Positions 24,503 through 33,443 are shown, counted from the first letter of the stretch. The stretch is 64,000 nt of DNA from a bacterium (GCA_031082185.1 JAVHLI010000009.1:1-64000); one strand, 5' to 3'. Notes: a model not told the origin generated them from the sequence alone. Made by a program: numbers and translations.

Positions 24503-25662
24503 CGACGTCCTCTAGCCTGCCCGAGCGCGAGCAGCGCTGCGAAGCCGAAGCCCATGTGGACCGACGCGACCGTCACATCGAAGAGCTGGTGTACGAGTAT
24601 TGCCACGACAGCCGCAAGGCACGCTGCCCAGAGCCCGTCGGTGCGCGGGTCACCACGGGTGCACGCGATCCGGCGCCAGAGCCCGCCCAGTGCTGCGACG
24701 ATGAAAGCCAGGAACGCCGCCAACCCGACGAGCCCTGTCTCAGCGGCGAAGTTGAGGTAGAGATTGTGCGCGGTCGTGGGATCCCCCACGATGTCTTCCG
24801 GCATATGCCGGGGCCAGGCGCGGTGGAACGTGCCGTAGCCCGTCCCCAGGACCGGATGCGCCCGGGCAATCCGCAGCGCCCCTTCCCACAGGGCCAGACG
24901 ATCGAGGTTGAACGTCGCGCTGGGAACGGCCTCGATCCTCCGGACCAGCGAGACTCTCCCGGGGCCGATCGCGGCGGTCGCGAGAATCAGCGTGACGAGA
25001 AAAAGCACAAGTAGCCCGGCCCGCCTGCGCGGGGCAAGTATCACCATCACCGCCAGGGCCGCCAGGGCCGCCAGGGCCGCAATCCATGCTCCCCGCGACC
25101 AGGTGAGCTCCAGAGCAGTCAGCACGACGACGAGTCCTGCGGCGGCGAGGATCCGGACGGGTACCCCTTCCGCGACTGTCCAGATGCCCAGTACGAGGAC
25201 AGCAGTCGCCGCAAGTGTCGTGCCGAGGGCAGTCGGGAGGAGGAGCGGTGTCGAGGCGCCGATCGGCCAGTAGGGAGCCGAGCGCAGGATTCCCCAGACC
25301 GCTGCTAGCAGCCCTCCGGCGGCCCAGGCCGCGACGAGATATCTGATGACCTCTTGTCGGGCCGCTGCAACCCGAGCGACAGAGTACACGCTGATCCACA
25401 CTGTTAGGCCAAACAGAACCACAAGCCCGGCCGACCACAGCCGCCACTCCGACGCCAGACCTGAAGCAAGGAGGGCGACCATGAGCGCGACTAGGGGACG
25501 GTCGAACGCCGTCGGAATCCACGGACGCCGTCCTGAGGCGATGTCCAGGATCATGGCTGCCAGCAACACGGGCATCGCCCACGCGGTATACCCTGCTGGG
25601 TACAAGAACACCGCGAGGAGCACGCCGCCCAAGAAGAGCTGATCCAGTGCCCTGGGCGTCAC
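24499..25662 (-). CDS. O-antigen ligase/polymerase-like membrane protein (copy 2)
   Basis: A 387-residue polytopic membrane protein with about 10-12 hydrophobic segments and the Wzy_C/WaaL-type periplasmic loop: ELTWSRGAWIAAL, then HPVLGTGYGTFHRAWPRHMP and TTAHNLYLNFAAETGLVGL. These proteins join or polymerise undecaprenyl-linked glycans on the periplasmic side. The start is the GTG at 25662, overlapping the upstream stop as GTGA; an open frame further upstream is spurious. It is a paralogue of the gene just upstream: both have L(A/E)LTWSRGAW and the LGTG...AHNL pattern. Confidence 0.87.
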   Translation of the reverse strand: MTPRALDQLFLGGVLLAVFLYPAGYTAWAMPVLLAAMILDIASGRRPWIPTAFDRPLVALMVALLASGLASEWRLWSAGLVVLFGLTVWISVYSVARVAAARQEVIRYLVAAWAAGGLLAAVWGILRSAPYWPIGASTPLLLPTALGTTLAATAVLVLGIWTVAEGVPVRILAAAGLVVVLTALELTWSRGAWIAALAALAALAVMVILAPRRRAGLLVLFLVTLILATAAIGPGRVSLVRRIEAVPSATFNLDRLALWEGALRIARAHPVLGTGYGTFHRAWPRHMPEDIVGDPTTAHNLYLNFAAETGLVGLAAFLAFIVAALGGLWRRIACTRGDPRTDGLWAACLAAVVAILVHQLFDVTVASVHMGFGFAALLALGQARGRR

Positions 25663-26825
25663 GGTGCCCGCTCGCCAGCGCCCGGCGAGAACGCCGCTCC
25701 CAACCCCACGAGGGCGAAGAGCCCCACCGAGATGTGAATGCGCAGCACGGTGCCGTCCACCATCTGGTGCGCCAGCAGCGCGACCAGGGCGGCAAGCACC
25801 GTAGCGCTCAACCTGCGCTGCTCGCTGCCCGGCGGCCCCCTGGTGTGCCATCTGGCAACTGCCAGCACCCCTGCGGCCAGGAAGAAGAGAAGCGCCACCA
25901 GCCCCACAACGCCGGTCTCAGCAATGGCCTGCAGGAAGAGGTTGTGCGCGAGCGGCGCGTTTGGGACGGCCGCCGTACCTTGCCGGTATCTCTCGTACAC
26001 GAACTGGAAGGTGGAGAGCCCTGTTCCCAGCAACGGGCGGTCCGCGACCATCCTTGGCACCAGACGCCAGATGGGGATGCGGCTGAACGGACCATCGGCG
26101 ACGGTGATCTCTTGGATACGATCGGCGTGCCACTCCCAGCGCGGCCCCAGGGCTGGTATCGCTGCAACCATGACGAGCGCGGCCACGAGCAGGCCAGGCC
26201 ACAGGAGGCGGCGCTCGGTCCGAGCGATCAACACCACCACGCCCATCGCGGCGGCCAGCCAAGCGCCTCGCGACCATGTCAGTGCCAGGCCCGCAGTTAC
26301 CACGGACAGGCCCGCCAGGCAGAGCAGGCGCCGAAAGCGCGATCCGTCGAGCGAGAGGCCGAGCAGCAGAACTGCGGCGATCGCCAGGGTCGTGCCCAAC
26401 TCGTTGGGGTTCATGTTGAACACCTGCGCCCGGGCGCCGGGTGCAGACCCAAGCCATGCGATACCGAGCGCGGCTGCGGCCACACCGCCCGCGGCCCAGG
26501 CGGCGATGAAGCGCCGGGCAAACGCCGCGTCCTGGCGGGCCGCGAGCACCACCGCGCGCAGCGTGACCGCCGCGCTAAGGCCGAACGCGACCGCTGACCA
26601 CAGGGCGGTCCCGCGCCATTCCGACCAAAGCCCGGACAGGACCGCGGCGGCCACGAGGCCGAGAAGACTCGCGTCTGCCGGCGTACGGCGCCACGCCGGC
26701 TCGCCCGCCATGATCTCGCCTGCCGCAAGGACGAGCAAGAGCAGGAATCCACCTGATGCGAAGCCCACAGAGAAGACGAACGCCGTCAGCAGCAGGAGGG
26801 ACTCGCGCCAGCGCCACGCTTCCAC
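25659..26825 (-). CDS. O-antigen ligase/polymerase-like membrane protein (copy 1)
   Basis: A 388-residue polytopic membrane protein of the same family, with LALTWSRGAWLAAAM and DRPLLGTGLSTFQFVYERYRQ, then LAHNLFLQAIAETGVVGLVA. These are the loop motifs of WaaL/Wzy-type enzymes. The GTG at 26825 follows the upstream stop by one base, with GAGGGG just before it; a start at 26849 would add eight residues. Two paralogous ligase-like proteins in tandem could be a ligase and a polymerase, or two enzymes for different acceptors. Confidence 0.87.
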   Translation of the reverse strand: MEAWRWRESLLLLTAFVFSVGFASGGFLLLLVLAAGEIMAGEPAWRRTPADASLLGLVAAAVLSGLWSEWRGTALWSAVAFGLSAAVTLRAVVLAARQDAAFARRFIAAWAAGGVAAAALGIAWLGSAPGARAQVFNMNPNELGTTLAIAAVLLLGLSLDGSRFRRLLCLAGLSVVTAGLALTWSRGAWLAAAMGVVVLIARTERRLLWPGLLVAALVMVAAIPALGPRWEWHADRIQEITVADGPFSRIPIWRLVPRMVADRPLLGTGLSTFQFVYERYRQGTAAVPNAPLAHNLFLQAIAETGVVGLVALLFFLAAGVLAVARWHTRGPPGSEQRRLSATVLAALVALLAHQMVDGTVLRIHISVGLFALVGLGAAFSPGAGERAP

Positions 26826-26826
26826 G

Positions 26827-27765
26827 CTACAGCCCCTCCGAGGCCCCACGGAACCGGTCCAGCATGGCCAGGTAGTGGCGGTTCAGGACCCCGCGCACGA
26901 CCAGGAACGCCAGCGTTGATAGATTTCGACTGCGCAGCCACCGCGCCAAACGCAGGGCGGTCGCGGGCGAGACCAGGCCTGCCCCACCCAACAGGAAGTG
27001 CAGCGCACGCTGCGGCCGTGTGTCTTGGATCAACATCCGGGTCTCCGCGCCTGGGTGCTTTCTCAGAAGGTAGAGCGCCGTCCGCGCCCGTTCCTCCTCC
27101 TTGTCCAGGTGCCGGTCGAGCGACTCCAGCGTCGGCGGCCGCTGGACGTGGTACGCCAGTGCCGAAGGCGAGAATACCCTGGGGATCCCGCGGGCCTTGA
27201 TGCGCAGACCAAGATCGAAATCCTCCCACCCGTAGACCCTGAACCCCTCATCGAACAACCCGGCATCTACAAGAACCTGCCGCGGCACAGATGCGTTGCC
27301 GGTGTCCAGGAACGCCGGCGAGATCCCGATGCGGGGCGTCCGCGCCGGGATCTCCGGCGATGGGATGACTATGACCGGCCCGCGGCCCACCACCGGGGAG
27401 GCGGCCGAGCGGTGGATCTCAAGGTGGCGCTGGAGGAAGTCGGGCACCACCAGGACGTCGCTGTCCACGAAAACCACGAGCGGCGCCCCAACGGCCCGGA
27501 TCGCCGCGTTACGGGCCGCGCTCCTGCCCCGGTTGCGATCGAATCTGACACAGCGAACTCGGACCCGGCCGGAGGCGGCCTCGCTGATCACCCGGGGCGT
27601 GTCGTCGGTGGAGCCGTCGTCCACCACCACTATCTCGTAGGCGGCTGGCGCGAGCGTCTGCGCGGCCAGGCGCGCCAGGCACAGCCGGAGGAGCTGGGCG
27701 TCGTTGTAGACGGGCACTACGACGCTGAGGAGCGGGTTGGTAGAGGAGACCGTCATCGCAACCAT
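26827..27765 (-). CDS. Glycosyltransferase family 2 (tandem paralogue B)
   Basis: A 312-residue GT2 enzyme with SVVVPVYNDAQLLRLCLARL, VVVDDGSTDDTPRV, the DXD-type VVFVDSDVLVVPDFL and the acceptor motif VYGWEDFDLGLRIKARG. The C-terminal third (LHFLLGGAGLVSPATALRLARWL) is shared with the next gene upstream, of which it is a clear tandem paralogue. Start ATG at 27765, one base after the upstream stop; ATG at 27756 is an alternative. It is part of the minus-strand glycan operon. Confidence 0.9.
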   Translation of the reverse strand: MVAMTVSSTNPLLSVVVPVYNDAQLLRLCLARLAAQTLAPAAYEIVVVDDGSTDDTPRVISEAASGRVRVRCVRFDRNRGRSAARNAAIRAVGAPLVVFVDSDVLVVPDFLQRHLEIHRSAASPVVGRGPVIVIPSPEIPARTPRIGISPAFLDTGNASVPRQVLVDAGLFDEGFRVYGWEDFDLGLRIKARGIPRVFSPSALAYHVQRPPTLESLDRHLDKEEERARTALYLLRKHPGAETRMLIQDTRPQRALHFLLGGAGLVSPATALRLARWLRSRNLSTLAFLVVRGVLNRHYLAMLDRFRGASEGL

Positions 27766-27766
27766 T

Positions 27767-28690
27767 CTAGCGGTTTACGGCCCGAAGCCTGTCGAGCGAG
27801 CGGATGTAGTGCCAGTTGAGGAAGCCGCGAGCGGCCAGCAGCGCCGGCGTGTAGAAGCCTCGCGATGCCAGCCAGCGGGCGATCACGGGCGCCCGATCAG
27901 CAGTCAGAAATCCGGCTCCACTGAGGAGGAAATGCAGCGCCCGGTGGAAAGCGGTGTCCGAGATCAGGATGCGGGTAGACAACCCGGGATGCTTCTGCAG
28001 AAAGTGGAGCGCGGACCTGGCCCGTGCCTCTTCCCTGGCGAGATCCGGGCCGATGGGATCGAAAGTCGAGGGCGGCTGCACGTGGAATGCCACCATTCCA
28101 CGCGAGAACCGGCGCGTCAACCCGAGGGCCCGCAGTCGCAGGCCGAGATCGAAGTCCTCCCACCCGTACCAGACGAACCCCTCGTCGAACAGTCCCGCGT
28201 CCAGCAACGCCTGGCGCGGCACAGAGGCGTTGGCCGTCGTTAGGAATGCTGCCGACATCAGGCCCGCAGGATTCCGCGCCGGCAGCACCGGTGTCGGGAT
28301 CGTCGCGACCGGCCCGCGGCCGACCACCGGCCGGCCCGCTGCGTGGTGCAGGTCCAGGTGTTGCTGGAGGAAGTCCGGTCGCACCAGGACGTCGCTGTCG
28401 ATGAACACCACGATGGGCGCGCGGGCCGCGCGGATCCCTTCGTTGCGGGCCACGGACCTCCCGCGGTTCCGCTCCAGGTGCACGCCGCGCACCCTAGCGA
28501 GCCCTGTTCCAGCCTCGGCTATGACCGCGGGCGTCTCGTCGGTCGAACCATCGTCGACAACGACGACCTCGTAGGCCTCTGCCGCCAGGGTCTGGGCGGT
28601 CAGGCAGGCCAGGGCGTGTCGGAGTACTGGCGCGTGGTTGAAGGTAGGCACCACTACGCTGAGGAGCGGGACTGTCGCCGGTTCGCCCAC
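27767..28690 (-). CDS. Glycosyltransferase family 2 (tandem paralogue A)
   Basis: A 307-residue GT2 enzyme with SVVVPTFNHAPVLRHALACL, VVVDDGSTDETPAV, VVFIDSDVLVRPDFL and WYGWEDFDLGLRLRALG. It aligns along its full length with the next gene downstream, including VVGRGPV, ASVPRQ and the C-terminal LHFLLSGAGFL, which shows a local gene duplication followed by divergence. GTG start at 28690. It lies 25 nt after the ABC exporter gene. The two enzymes probably add related sugars or successive residues to one glycan. Confidence 0.9.
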   Translation of the reverse strand: MGEPATVPLLSVVVPTFNHAPVLRHALACLTAQTLAAEAYEVVVVDDGSTDETPAVIAEAGTGLARVRGVHLERNRGRSVARNEGIRAARAPIVVFIDSDVLVRPDFLQQHLDLHHAAGRPVVGRGPVATIPTPVLPARNPAGLMSAAFLTTANASVPRQALLDAGLFDEGFVWYGWEDFDLGLRLRALGLTRRFSRGMVAFHVQPPSTFDPIGPDLAREEARARSALHFLQKHPGLSTRILISDTAFHRALHFLLSGAGFLTADRAPVIARWLASRGFYTPALLAARGFLNWHYIRSLDRLRAVNR

Positions 28691-28715
28691 GTCGCGGTCC
28701 TGGCCCTGGACTGTC

Positions 28716-30482
28716 CTATGCGCTCGGCGCCGCCGGGACCGCGGCCGGCTCGGTCGGCGCCGCGTCTACCCACTGCAGCCGAAGTAGCCTGGCGTAGGTT
28801 CCATCCCGCGCCATCAGATCCTCGTGCCGGCCGTCTTCCACCACCGTGCCCTGGTCCAGTACGACTATCCGGTCCGCTCCCCGAACGGTTGAGAGCCGGT
28901 GCGCGATGATGAACGTGGTGCGCCCGCGGGTCGCCTGGATGAGCGCGTCCTGGATAAGGGTTTCGGACTCGCTGTCCAGCGCGGCGGTGGCCTCGTCGAA
29001 GATGAGCAGGCGTGGGTTGTTGAGCAGCGCGCGGGCTATCGCGATCCGCTGGCGCTGTCCGCCTGAGAGTTGGAGGCCGTCCTCGCCCAGCAGGGTCCGA
29101 TACCCCTCGCCGAGCGACTCGATGAACTCGTGCGCATTGGCTGCCTCCGCCGCGGACACCACCTCATCAAACGGCGCGTCGGGCCGGGCGTACGCGATGT
29201 TATCGTAAACGGTGCCGCGGAACAGGACCGTCTCCTGCGGGACCAGCCCGATCTGCCGCCGCAAGGAGCGGACCGTAACGCGGCGCAGGTCCCAACCGTC
29301 AATCTCAATGCGTCCCTCCGTGGGATCGTAGAACCGGCCGATCAGGTTGACCAGCGTCGTCTTGCCCGCGCCGCTCAGTCCGATCAGCGCAACGCGCTCG
29401 CCGGGCGCTATCTCCAACGAGAGATCGCGGAGGGCCCACTGGCCTGGAGCATAGGCAAACGAGACGTTCTCGAAGCGGACGCGGCCGGCGATCGGCGGCA
29501 GCGCCACCGCGCCGGGGCTCTCCTGCAGGCTTGCCGGTTCGTCCAGCAGGGCGCGGATCCGGCCGAAGGCGCCCAGCGCCTGCCGCAGTCCGGCGTAGTG
29601 GCGGGTGAGGCCAACCGCCGGCTGGACGGCCAGCCCCACATATCCCAGGAACGCGACGAGGGTCCCGACAGTGAGCCGGTCTGAAGCCACGCGCTGCCCG
29701 CCCAGCCACAATACCAGGACCACGCCGAATGCGGTCAAGAAGCTGACGAGGGGCACCTGGAGCGCAACCATTCGTCCGATGCGGAGGTTTGCGCCGAAGG
29801 TCTGTTCGTTCTCATCGCGGAACCGCCGGATCTCCCTGTCCTCTCTCGAGAACGCGCGGATCACGCGCGCGCCGGAGAACGCCTCGCGTATGAGACCCGC
29901 CAGGCCTGCCACGTGCTCCTGCGCCCGCGTTGCCGTGCCCTGTATCTCCCTTCCGAAGCTCCGGGCGATCACGCCGACAAGCGGTATGACCGCGGCGATC
30001 GCGAGGGCGAGTTGCCAGTCGATCCACAGCAGCATGGCTACGATGCCGGTGAACATCAACGCGGCAGAGGCTGCGTCCACGGCCCCCATCAGCATCTCGG
30101 TCTGAACAACCTGCGTGTCCTGGAGGCTTCGGGAGATCGCGTCGCCGCTTTGCCAGACCGCGAACCGGTCGAGCGACCATCGCTGGATGCGCGCAAACAG
30201 GTCCTGGCGGAGATCGGCGACGATGCGGTGGGCGAGATAGTACATGAGGTAGATCTGGGCGAACAGTGCCAGGCTGTTGAGCGCGAACAGGAACAGGATG
30301 ACGGCCGCGCCTCGGTTGAGGGTGGCAAACGCCCGCGTGGCAAGCACCTGGTCTATGAGCATGCCCGTGTACCTGGGGACCGCGAGATTGGCTCCGGTGG
30401 CCACGAGCATCGCTACCAGGGCGCCCACTAGATGGAGGCGGTAGGGGGCTATCCTGGCAGCCATCCGCCGGAGGTCGCTCAC
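28716..30482 (-). CDS. ABC exporter, MsbA-like (fused TMD-NBD)
   Basis: A 588-residue half-transporter: six transmembrane helices in residues 1-310, then a nucleotide-binding domain with Walker A GLSGAGKTT, signature LSGGQRQRIAIARALL, Walker B RLLIFDEATAALD and the H-loop IIAHRLST. The architecture matches MsbA-type flippases of lipid A and lipid-linked oligosaccharides. The GTG start overlaps the LpxB-like gene stop as GTGA. Genes on both sides encode glycolipid enzymes, so flipping of their product is the likely job; a general multidrug exporter is the alternative. Confidence 0.9.
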   Translation of the reverse strand: MSDLRRMAARIAPYRLHLVGALVAMLVATGANLAVPRYTGMLIDQVLATRAFATLNRGAAVILFLFALNSLALFAQIYLMYYLAHRIVADLRQDLFARIQRWSLDRFAVWQSGDAISRSLQDTQVVQTEMLMGAVDAASAALMFTGIVAMLLWIDWQLALAIAAVIPLVGVIARSFGREIQGTATRAQEHVAGLAGLIREAFSGARVIRAFSREDREIRRFRDENEQTFGANLRIGRMVALQVPLVSFLTAFGVVLVLWLGGQRVASDRLTVGTLVAFLGYVGLAVQPAVGLTRHYAGLRQALGAFGRIRALLDEPASLQESPGAVALPPIAGRVRFENVSFAYAPGQWALRDLSLEIAPGERVALIGLSGAGKTTLVNLIGRFYDPTEGRIEIDGWDLRRVTVRSLRRQIGLVPQETVLFRGTVYDNIAYARPDAPFDEVVSAAEAANAHEFIESLGEGYRTLLGEDGLQLSGGQRQRIAIARALLNNPRLLIFDEATAALDSESETLIQDALIQATRGRTTFIIAHRLSTVRGADRIVVLDQGTVVEDGRHEDLMARDGTYARLLRLQWVDAAPTEPAAVPAAPSA

Positions 30483-31726
30483 GCCCCGGCTCCGCCTCGT
30501 GCAACTGCCGCTCCGCCTACTGCAACCGCTGATCCGCCCGGCAGAATCGCGGCCAGGATTCGGCGCGAGGCGCCTGTCTCAACAGAGATCGCATCCAACG
30601 CCTCCGCGAGCTTGTGGCGCGCCGCCGGATCCCGTATCAATCTGGCACCCTCGTCGGCCACCTGTTCCGGTGTGACGTCACCCACGAGTTCCGGCATGAT
30701 GAGCCGCTTGGCGCGCATGTTGGGCAGCGCCAGGTAGGGCCTACGGCTGATGTACCGCCGCACCAGGGCCAGCTTGAGCGGCAGCCCAAGGCGGGGTACC
30801 CGTGTGAGCCACTCGAGCACTCCCTCTATTGGGATCTGCGGGGCCAGGCTGAACGGCAGGACGACCAGGGTGGGAACCCGCATCAACGCCAGCTCCAGCG
30901 TGTTGGTGCCCGGAATGGTCAGCGCTAGATCGGCATTGCGGATGGACGACCGGTCTCCGTGCCTGATCTCGATACCGGCGGCATCAAGGCCGGCCTGATG
31001 TCGGGACAGCAGCGTCCGCCTGACTTGGGGCGACACGAACGGTGAGATCACCGCCAGCAACCGGGCCTCCGGCACGCGCGCGCGCAATGCCGCGGCCGTT
31101 TCTGTCCAGAAAGGGAAGACCGCGGAGAAGACGCTGTCACGGCTGCCGGCCAGAAACACCACCTTCGGGCGCGCATCGTCCGCGCCGTGTGCTTCCGCCG
31201 GTGCTCCATCCGCGAGCACCGCGTCCTGGAGCGGATCGCCGGCGACCTCGATCTTGTGATCGGGGACGCCGAGGCCGATCAGCCGCTCCCTTAGTGCTCG
31301 TGTAGGGACGAAGATCCGCTCGAACCCTCGATGCGCGCGCGAGATGTGGGCACGCTCGACGAAGGCAAAGGCACGGCCGCCCCACCGGCGGGCCAGCCGC
31401 CGTGAGAACCAGAAGTCGCCCCCGACGTGGAGAACCACCGGTGTTCCCGCGGGAGTCCACCCGGGGAGCCCGAGCGCAAGCAGCAGCGTCGCCCTGGGAT
31501 TCATTATCCTGTCGAACACCCCAGCCGCCTCAGCGGCTGCCGACTCCTGCCCGCTCGCGAACTGGCAGGGCGGCAGGCAGAGCACAGTTTCGATGGACCA
31601 CCCACCGGACGAGGCCAACCTGCGCGCCTCGGCGGCTACGGGCACAGCCCACCCTGCCACCTCGCCGGGGCTGTTGCCGACGATGATCAGGGTGGTGGTA
31701 GGTGGACGGTTCACCATCGCGCGCAC
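30479..31726 (-). CDS. LpxB-like lipid-A-disaccharide synthase family glycosyltransferase
   Basis: A 415-residue GT-B protein. The N-terminal motif is NSPGEVAGWAVPVAAEARRL, where classical LpxB has GExSGD, followed by LCLPPCQFASGQE. The C-terminal half has VVFLAGSRDSVFS, the donor-site stretch LALTIPGTNTLELALMRVPTLVVLPFS and a closing helix with DPAARHKLAEAL. This is the divergent LpxB type I recall from cyanobacteria. It is the first gene of the minus-strand glycan operon, transcribed from the TATAAT promoter at 31735. GTG start; an ATG three codons later (31717) is equally possible. The last 15 residues are Ala/Gly-rich. Confidence 0.82.
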   Translation of the reverse strand: MRAMVNRPPTTTLIIVGNSPGEVAGWAVPVAAEARRLASSGGWSIETVLCLPPCQFASGQESAAAEAAGVFDRIMNPRATLLLALGLPGWTPAGTPVVLHVGGDFWFSRRLARRWGGRAFAFVERAHISRAHRGFERIFVPTRALRERLIGLGVPDHKIEVAGDPLQDAVLADGAPAEAHGADDARPKVVFLAGSRDSVFSAVFPFWTETAAALRARVPEARLLAVISPFVSPQVRRTLLSRHQAGLDAAGIEIRHGDRSSIRNADLALTIPGTNTLELALMRVPTLVVLPFSLAPQIPIEGVLEWLTRVPRLGLPLKLALVRRYISRRPYLALPNMRAKRLIMPELVGDVTPEQVADEGARLIRDPAARHKLAEALDAISVETGASRRILAAILPGGSAVAVGGAAVARGGAGA

Positions 31727-31734
31727 GACACTTC

Positions 31735-31764
31735 ATTATAATCTCCGCCGGCGGGCTCCGGCAA
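31735..31764 (-). promoter_or_regulatory. Strong promoter of the minus-strand glycan operon
   Basis: On the minus strand, TATAAT (31740-31735, perfect consensus) is preceded by TTGCCG (31764-31759) with an 18-nt spacer. Transcription should begin near 31728, only 2 nt before the GTG start or about 11 nt before the ATG at 31717, so the mRNA would be leaderless or nearly so. The box lies in the palindrome ATTATAAT, but no good -35 is found for the plus strand. Confidence 0.6.
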
Positions 31765-31853
31765 TTTCACGAAGTGCACACGTGGCATCCCTATGGCACC
31801 GCGGGCGGCTCTTGGTCGCCAACTGGCCTGACGCAGGGAAGCCCTCCGGCGCG

Positions 31854-31877
31854 GCAGAATAACAAGCAGAATAACAA
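31854..31877 (+). repeat. 12-bp direct repeat upstream of lptD
   Basis: GCAGAATAACAA occurs twice head to tail (31854-31865 and 31866-31877), ending 15 nt before the lptD ATG. The surrounding 45 nt are strikingly A-rich in an otherwise GC-rich window. A regulator-binding site or promoter element for lptD is plausible; there is no clear -35/-10 pair here. The rest of the 166-nt divergent region holds only the lpxB promoter. Confidence 0.6.
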
Positions 31878-31892
31878 TCGGATACACATACA

Positions 31893-33443
31893 ATGAGGTG
31901 CGACGTGCGGTATGGTGTGATCGCTCTGCTTGCCGTGATCTTGATCTCCGCGGGGACCGCCGGCGCCCAGCCGGCCCCGGTGACCGTGGAGGCCGACAGC
32001 ATTGTCTACGACTCGGCAGGCCAGGTTGTGATTGCACAGGGCAACGTTCGCATGACCGTCCGGCGGTACCGCCTGTTCGCCGATGGTGCCCGGTACGATC
32101 TCCGGACGCAGATCGTCGTGGCCACCGGGAACGTGCGCATGGTTGATGCTCGGGGCCAGGAACTGCGAGGTCACACCCTCACCTACAATGCCCGCACCGA
32201 GGAGGGCCGGTTCGAGCCCGTGGAGGGGATCGTGGATCGGGAGCGCAGGGTCTACGTGCGCGGCGACCGCCTGGATTTCACTCAGGACCGCCTCGTTTGC
32301 TTCGAGGGGTTCGTGACCAACTGTGATCCCAAACGACCCTTCTACCACATCACGGCGCGACGTATCGAGTTGATCCCCGACCGGGAGATCGTGGCCTATC
32401 ACGCCACGCTGTACCTGCGCAACCGCCGGCTGCTGACGTTTCCACGCTATATCCTGTCGCTGCGGCCCGGGGTTGAGGGGACGGTCCTACCAGGCCTCGG
32501 ATACAACAGCCTCGATGGCTTCTGGGCGGACTACAGGATTCCGGTGGGGATGGGATCAGGTCGCGGCCGTCTGTACCTCAAATACGGCACGATTACCGGG
32601 ATTACGCCGCTGCTCACCCAGGCGTGGGAGGAGCGGGCCTACACCACGACCCTGCAGCTCGGTCGGGCGCAACTGGTCGACGACCGTGCGGCCTTCAGCG
32701 GCCTGCGCTACGACGTCGCTGAGATCGGTGCAACAACGAACCCGGCCCGAATCGGCTCGGCGCCGTTCTTATGGTCTCTGTCCGGCACGGCCGGATGGTA
32801 CAGTGAACTGGCCTCGGGTGTGGCCACTTCGCGGCTTGACGGTGAGATTGCGTTGGAGACGGAGCGCCTCCGAGTCGCTCCCGGCCTGACCTTCGCCGCC
32901 CGCGGCGCGGCGCGCATCTCGGCGTACGGGACAGGCGCGACGCGGACGATCACGACCTTCGGCGCGGCGCTCACCCACCGTCTAGACCGCCACACTACGG
33001 CTTCGCTTCGGTACCTCTACGTCGCGGTGCAGGGAAGCACGCCGCTTAGCATTGACTTCGTAGATCCGGCCAGCACGGTCGGCCTGGGCGTTACCCGCAC
33101 CGTGCCGGACCGCTTCCGGATCTCGGCTGGGGTAGCGTACAACACCGTAGTTCCCGAGACGAATCTGACCGGATCCTTTATGGTCATCGCGACCCCATCG
33201 CTGGAGGTTGGAGCTTCCGCGTCCTACAACCTCCGCCTGTCGGCCTTTGACGACATTGACTACACGGTGCGCTTCATCCGGGATTGCATAGATGTGGTGG
33301 CGCGCTACCGCCAGATCCGCAACGAGATCTCGATCGAGTTTGGGTTCGTGGGCATCACCGAGCGACGGGGCCTGGTTCCGCGCACTACACGGCCGGGCCC
33401 CGTGTTGCCGGAGGACGCGCCGCCGCGCCCAGGGGAGTTCTAG
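31893..33443 (+). CDS. lptD: LptD/OstA-like outer-membrane LPS-assembly protein
   Basis: A 516-residue protein with a signal peptide (hydrophobic residues 8-24, ending GAQP), an OstA jellyroll domain (residues 28-130: VTVEADSIVYDSAGQVVIAQGNVRM and two further repeats), then a beta-barrel-like region of alternating strands to the end. Three cysteines match LptD positions: Cys136 and Cys144 (VCFEGFVTNCDP) and Cys465 in the C-terminal RDCIDVVARYRQ. It is much shorter than the 784-residue E. coli protein, so the barrel is reduced. ATG at 31893, or GTG at 31905 with GAGG just upstream. It is divergent from the LpxB-like operon, which fits a joint role in glycolipid export. Confidence 0.82.
   Translation: MRCDVRYGVIALLAVILISAGTAGAQPAPVTVEADSIVYDSAGQVVIAQGNVRMTVRRYRLFADGARYDLRTQIVVATGNVRMVDARGQELRGHTLTYNARTEEGRFEPVEGIVDRERRVYVRGDRLDFTQDRLVCFEGFVTNCDPKRPFYHITARRIELIPDREIVAYHATLYLRNRRLLTFPRYILSLRPGVEGTVLPGLGYNSLDGFWADYRIPVGMGSGRGRLYLKYGTITGITPLLTQAWEERAYTTTLQLGRAQLVDDRAAFSGLRYDVAEIGATTNPARIGSAPFLWSLSGTAGWYSELASGVATSRLDGEIALETERLRVAPGLTFAARGAARISAYGTGATRTITTFGAALTHRLDRHTTASLRYLYVAVQGSTPLSIDFVDPASTVGLGVTRTVPDRFRISAGVAYNTVVPETNLTGSFMVIATPSLEVGASASYNLRLSAFDDIDYTVRFIRDCIDVVARYRQIRNEISIEFGFVGITERRGLVPRTTRPGPVLPEDAPPRPGEF

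Noticed and set aside
31737-31742. Plus-strand TATAAT as a promoter for lptD
   Set aside because: It exists only because ATTATAAT is palindromic; no -35-like sequence is found 16-18 nt upstream on the plus strand, and the leader would be about 145 nt.
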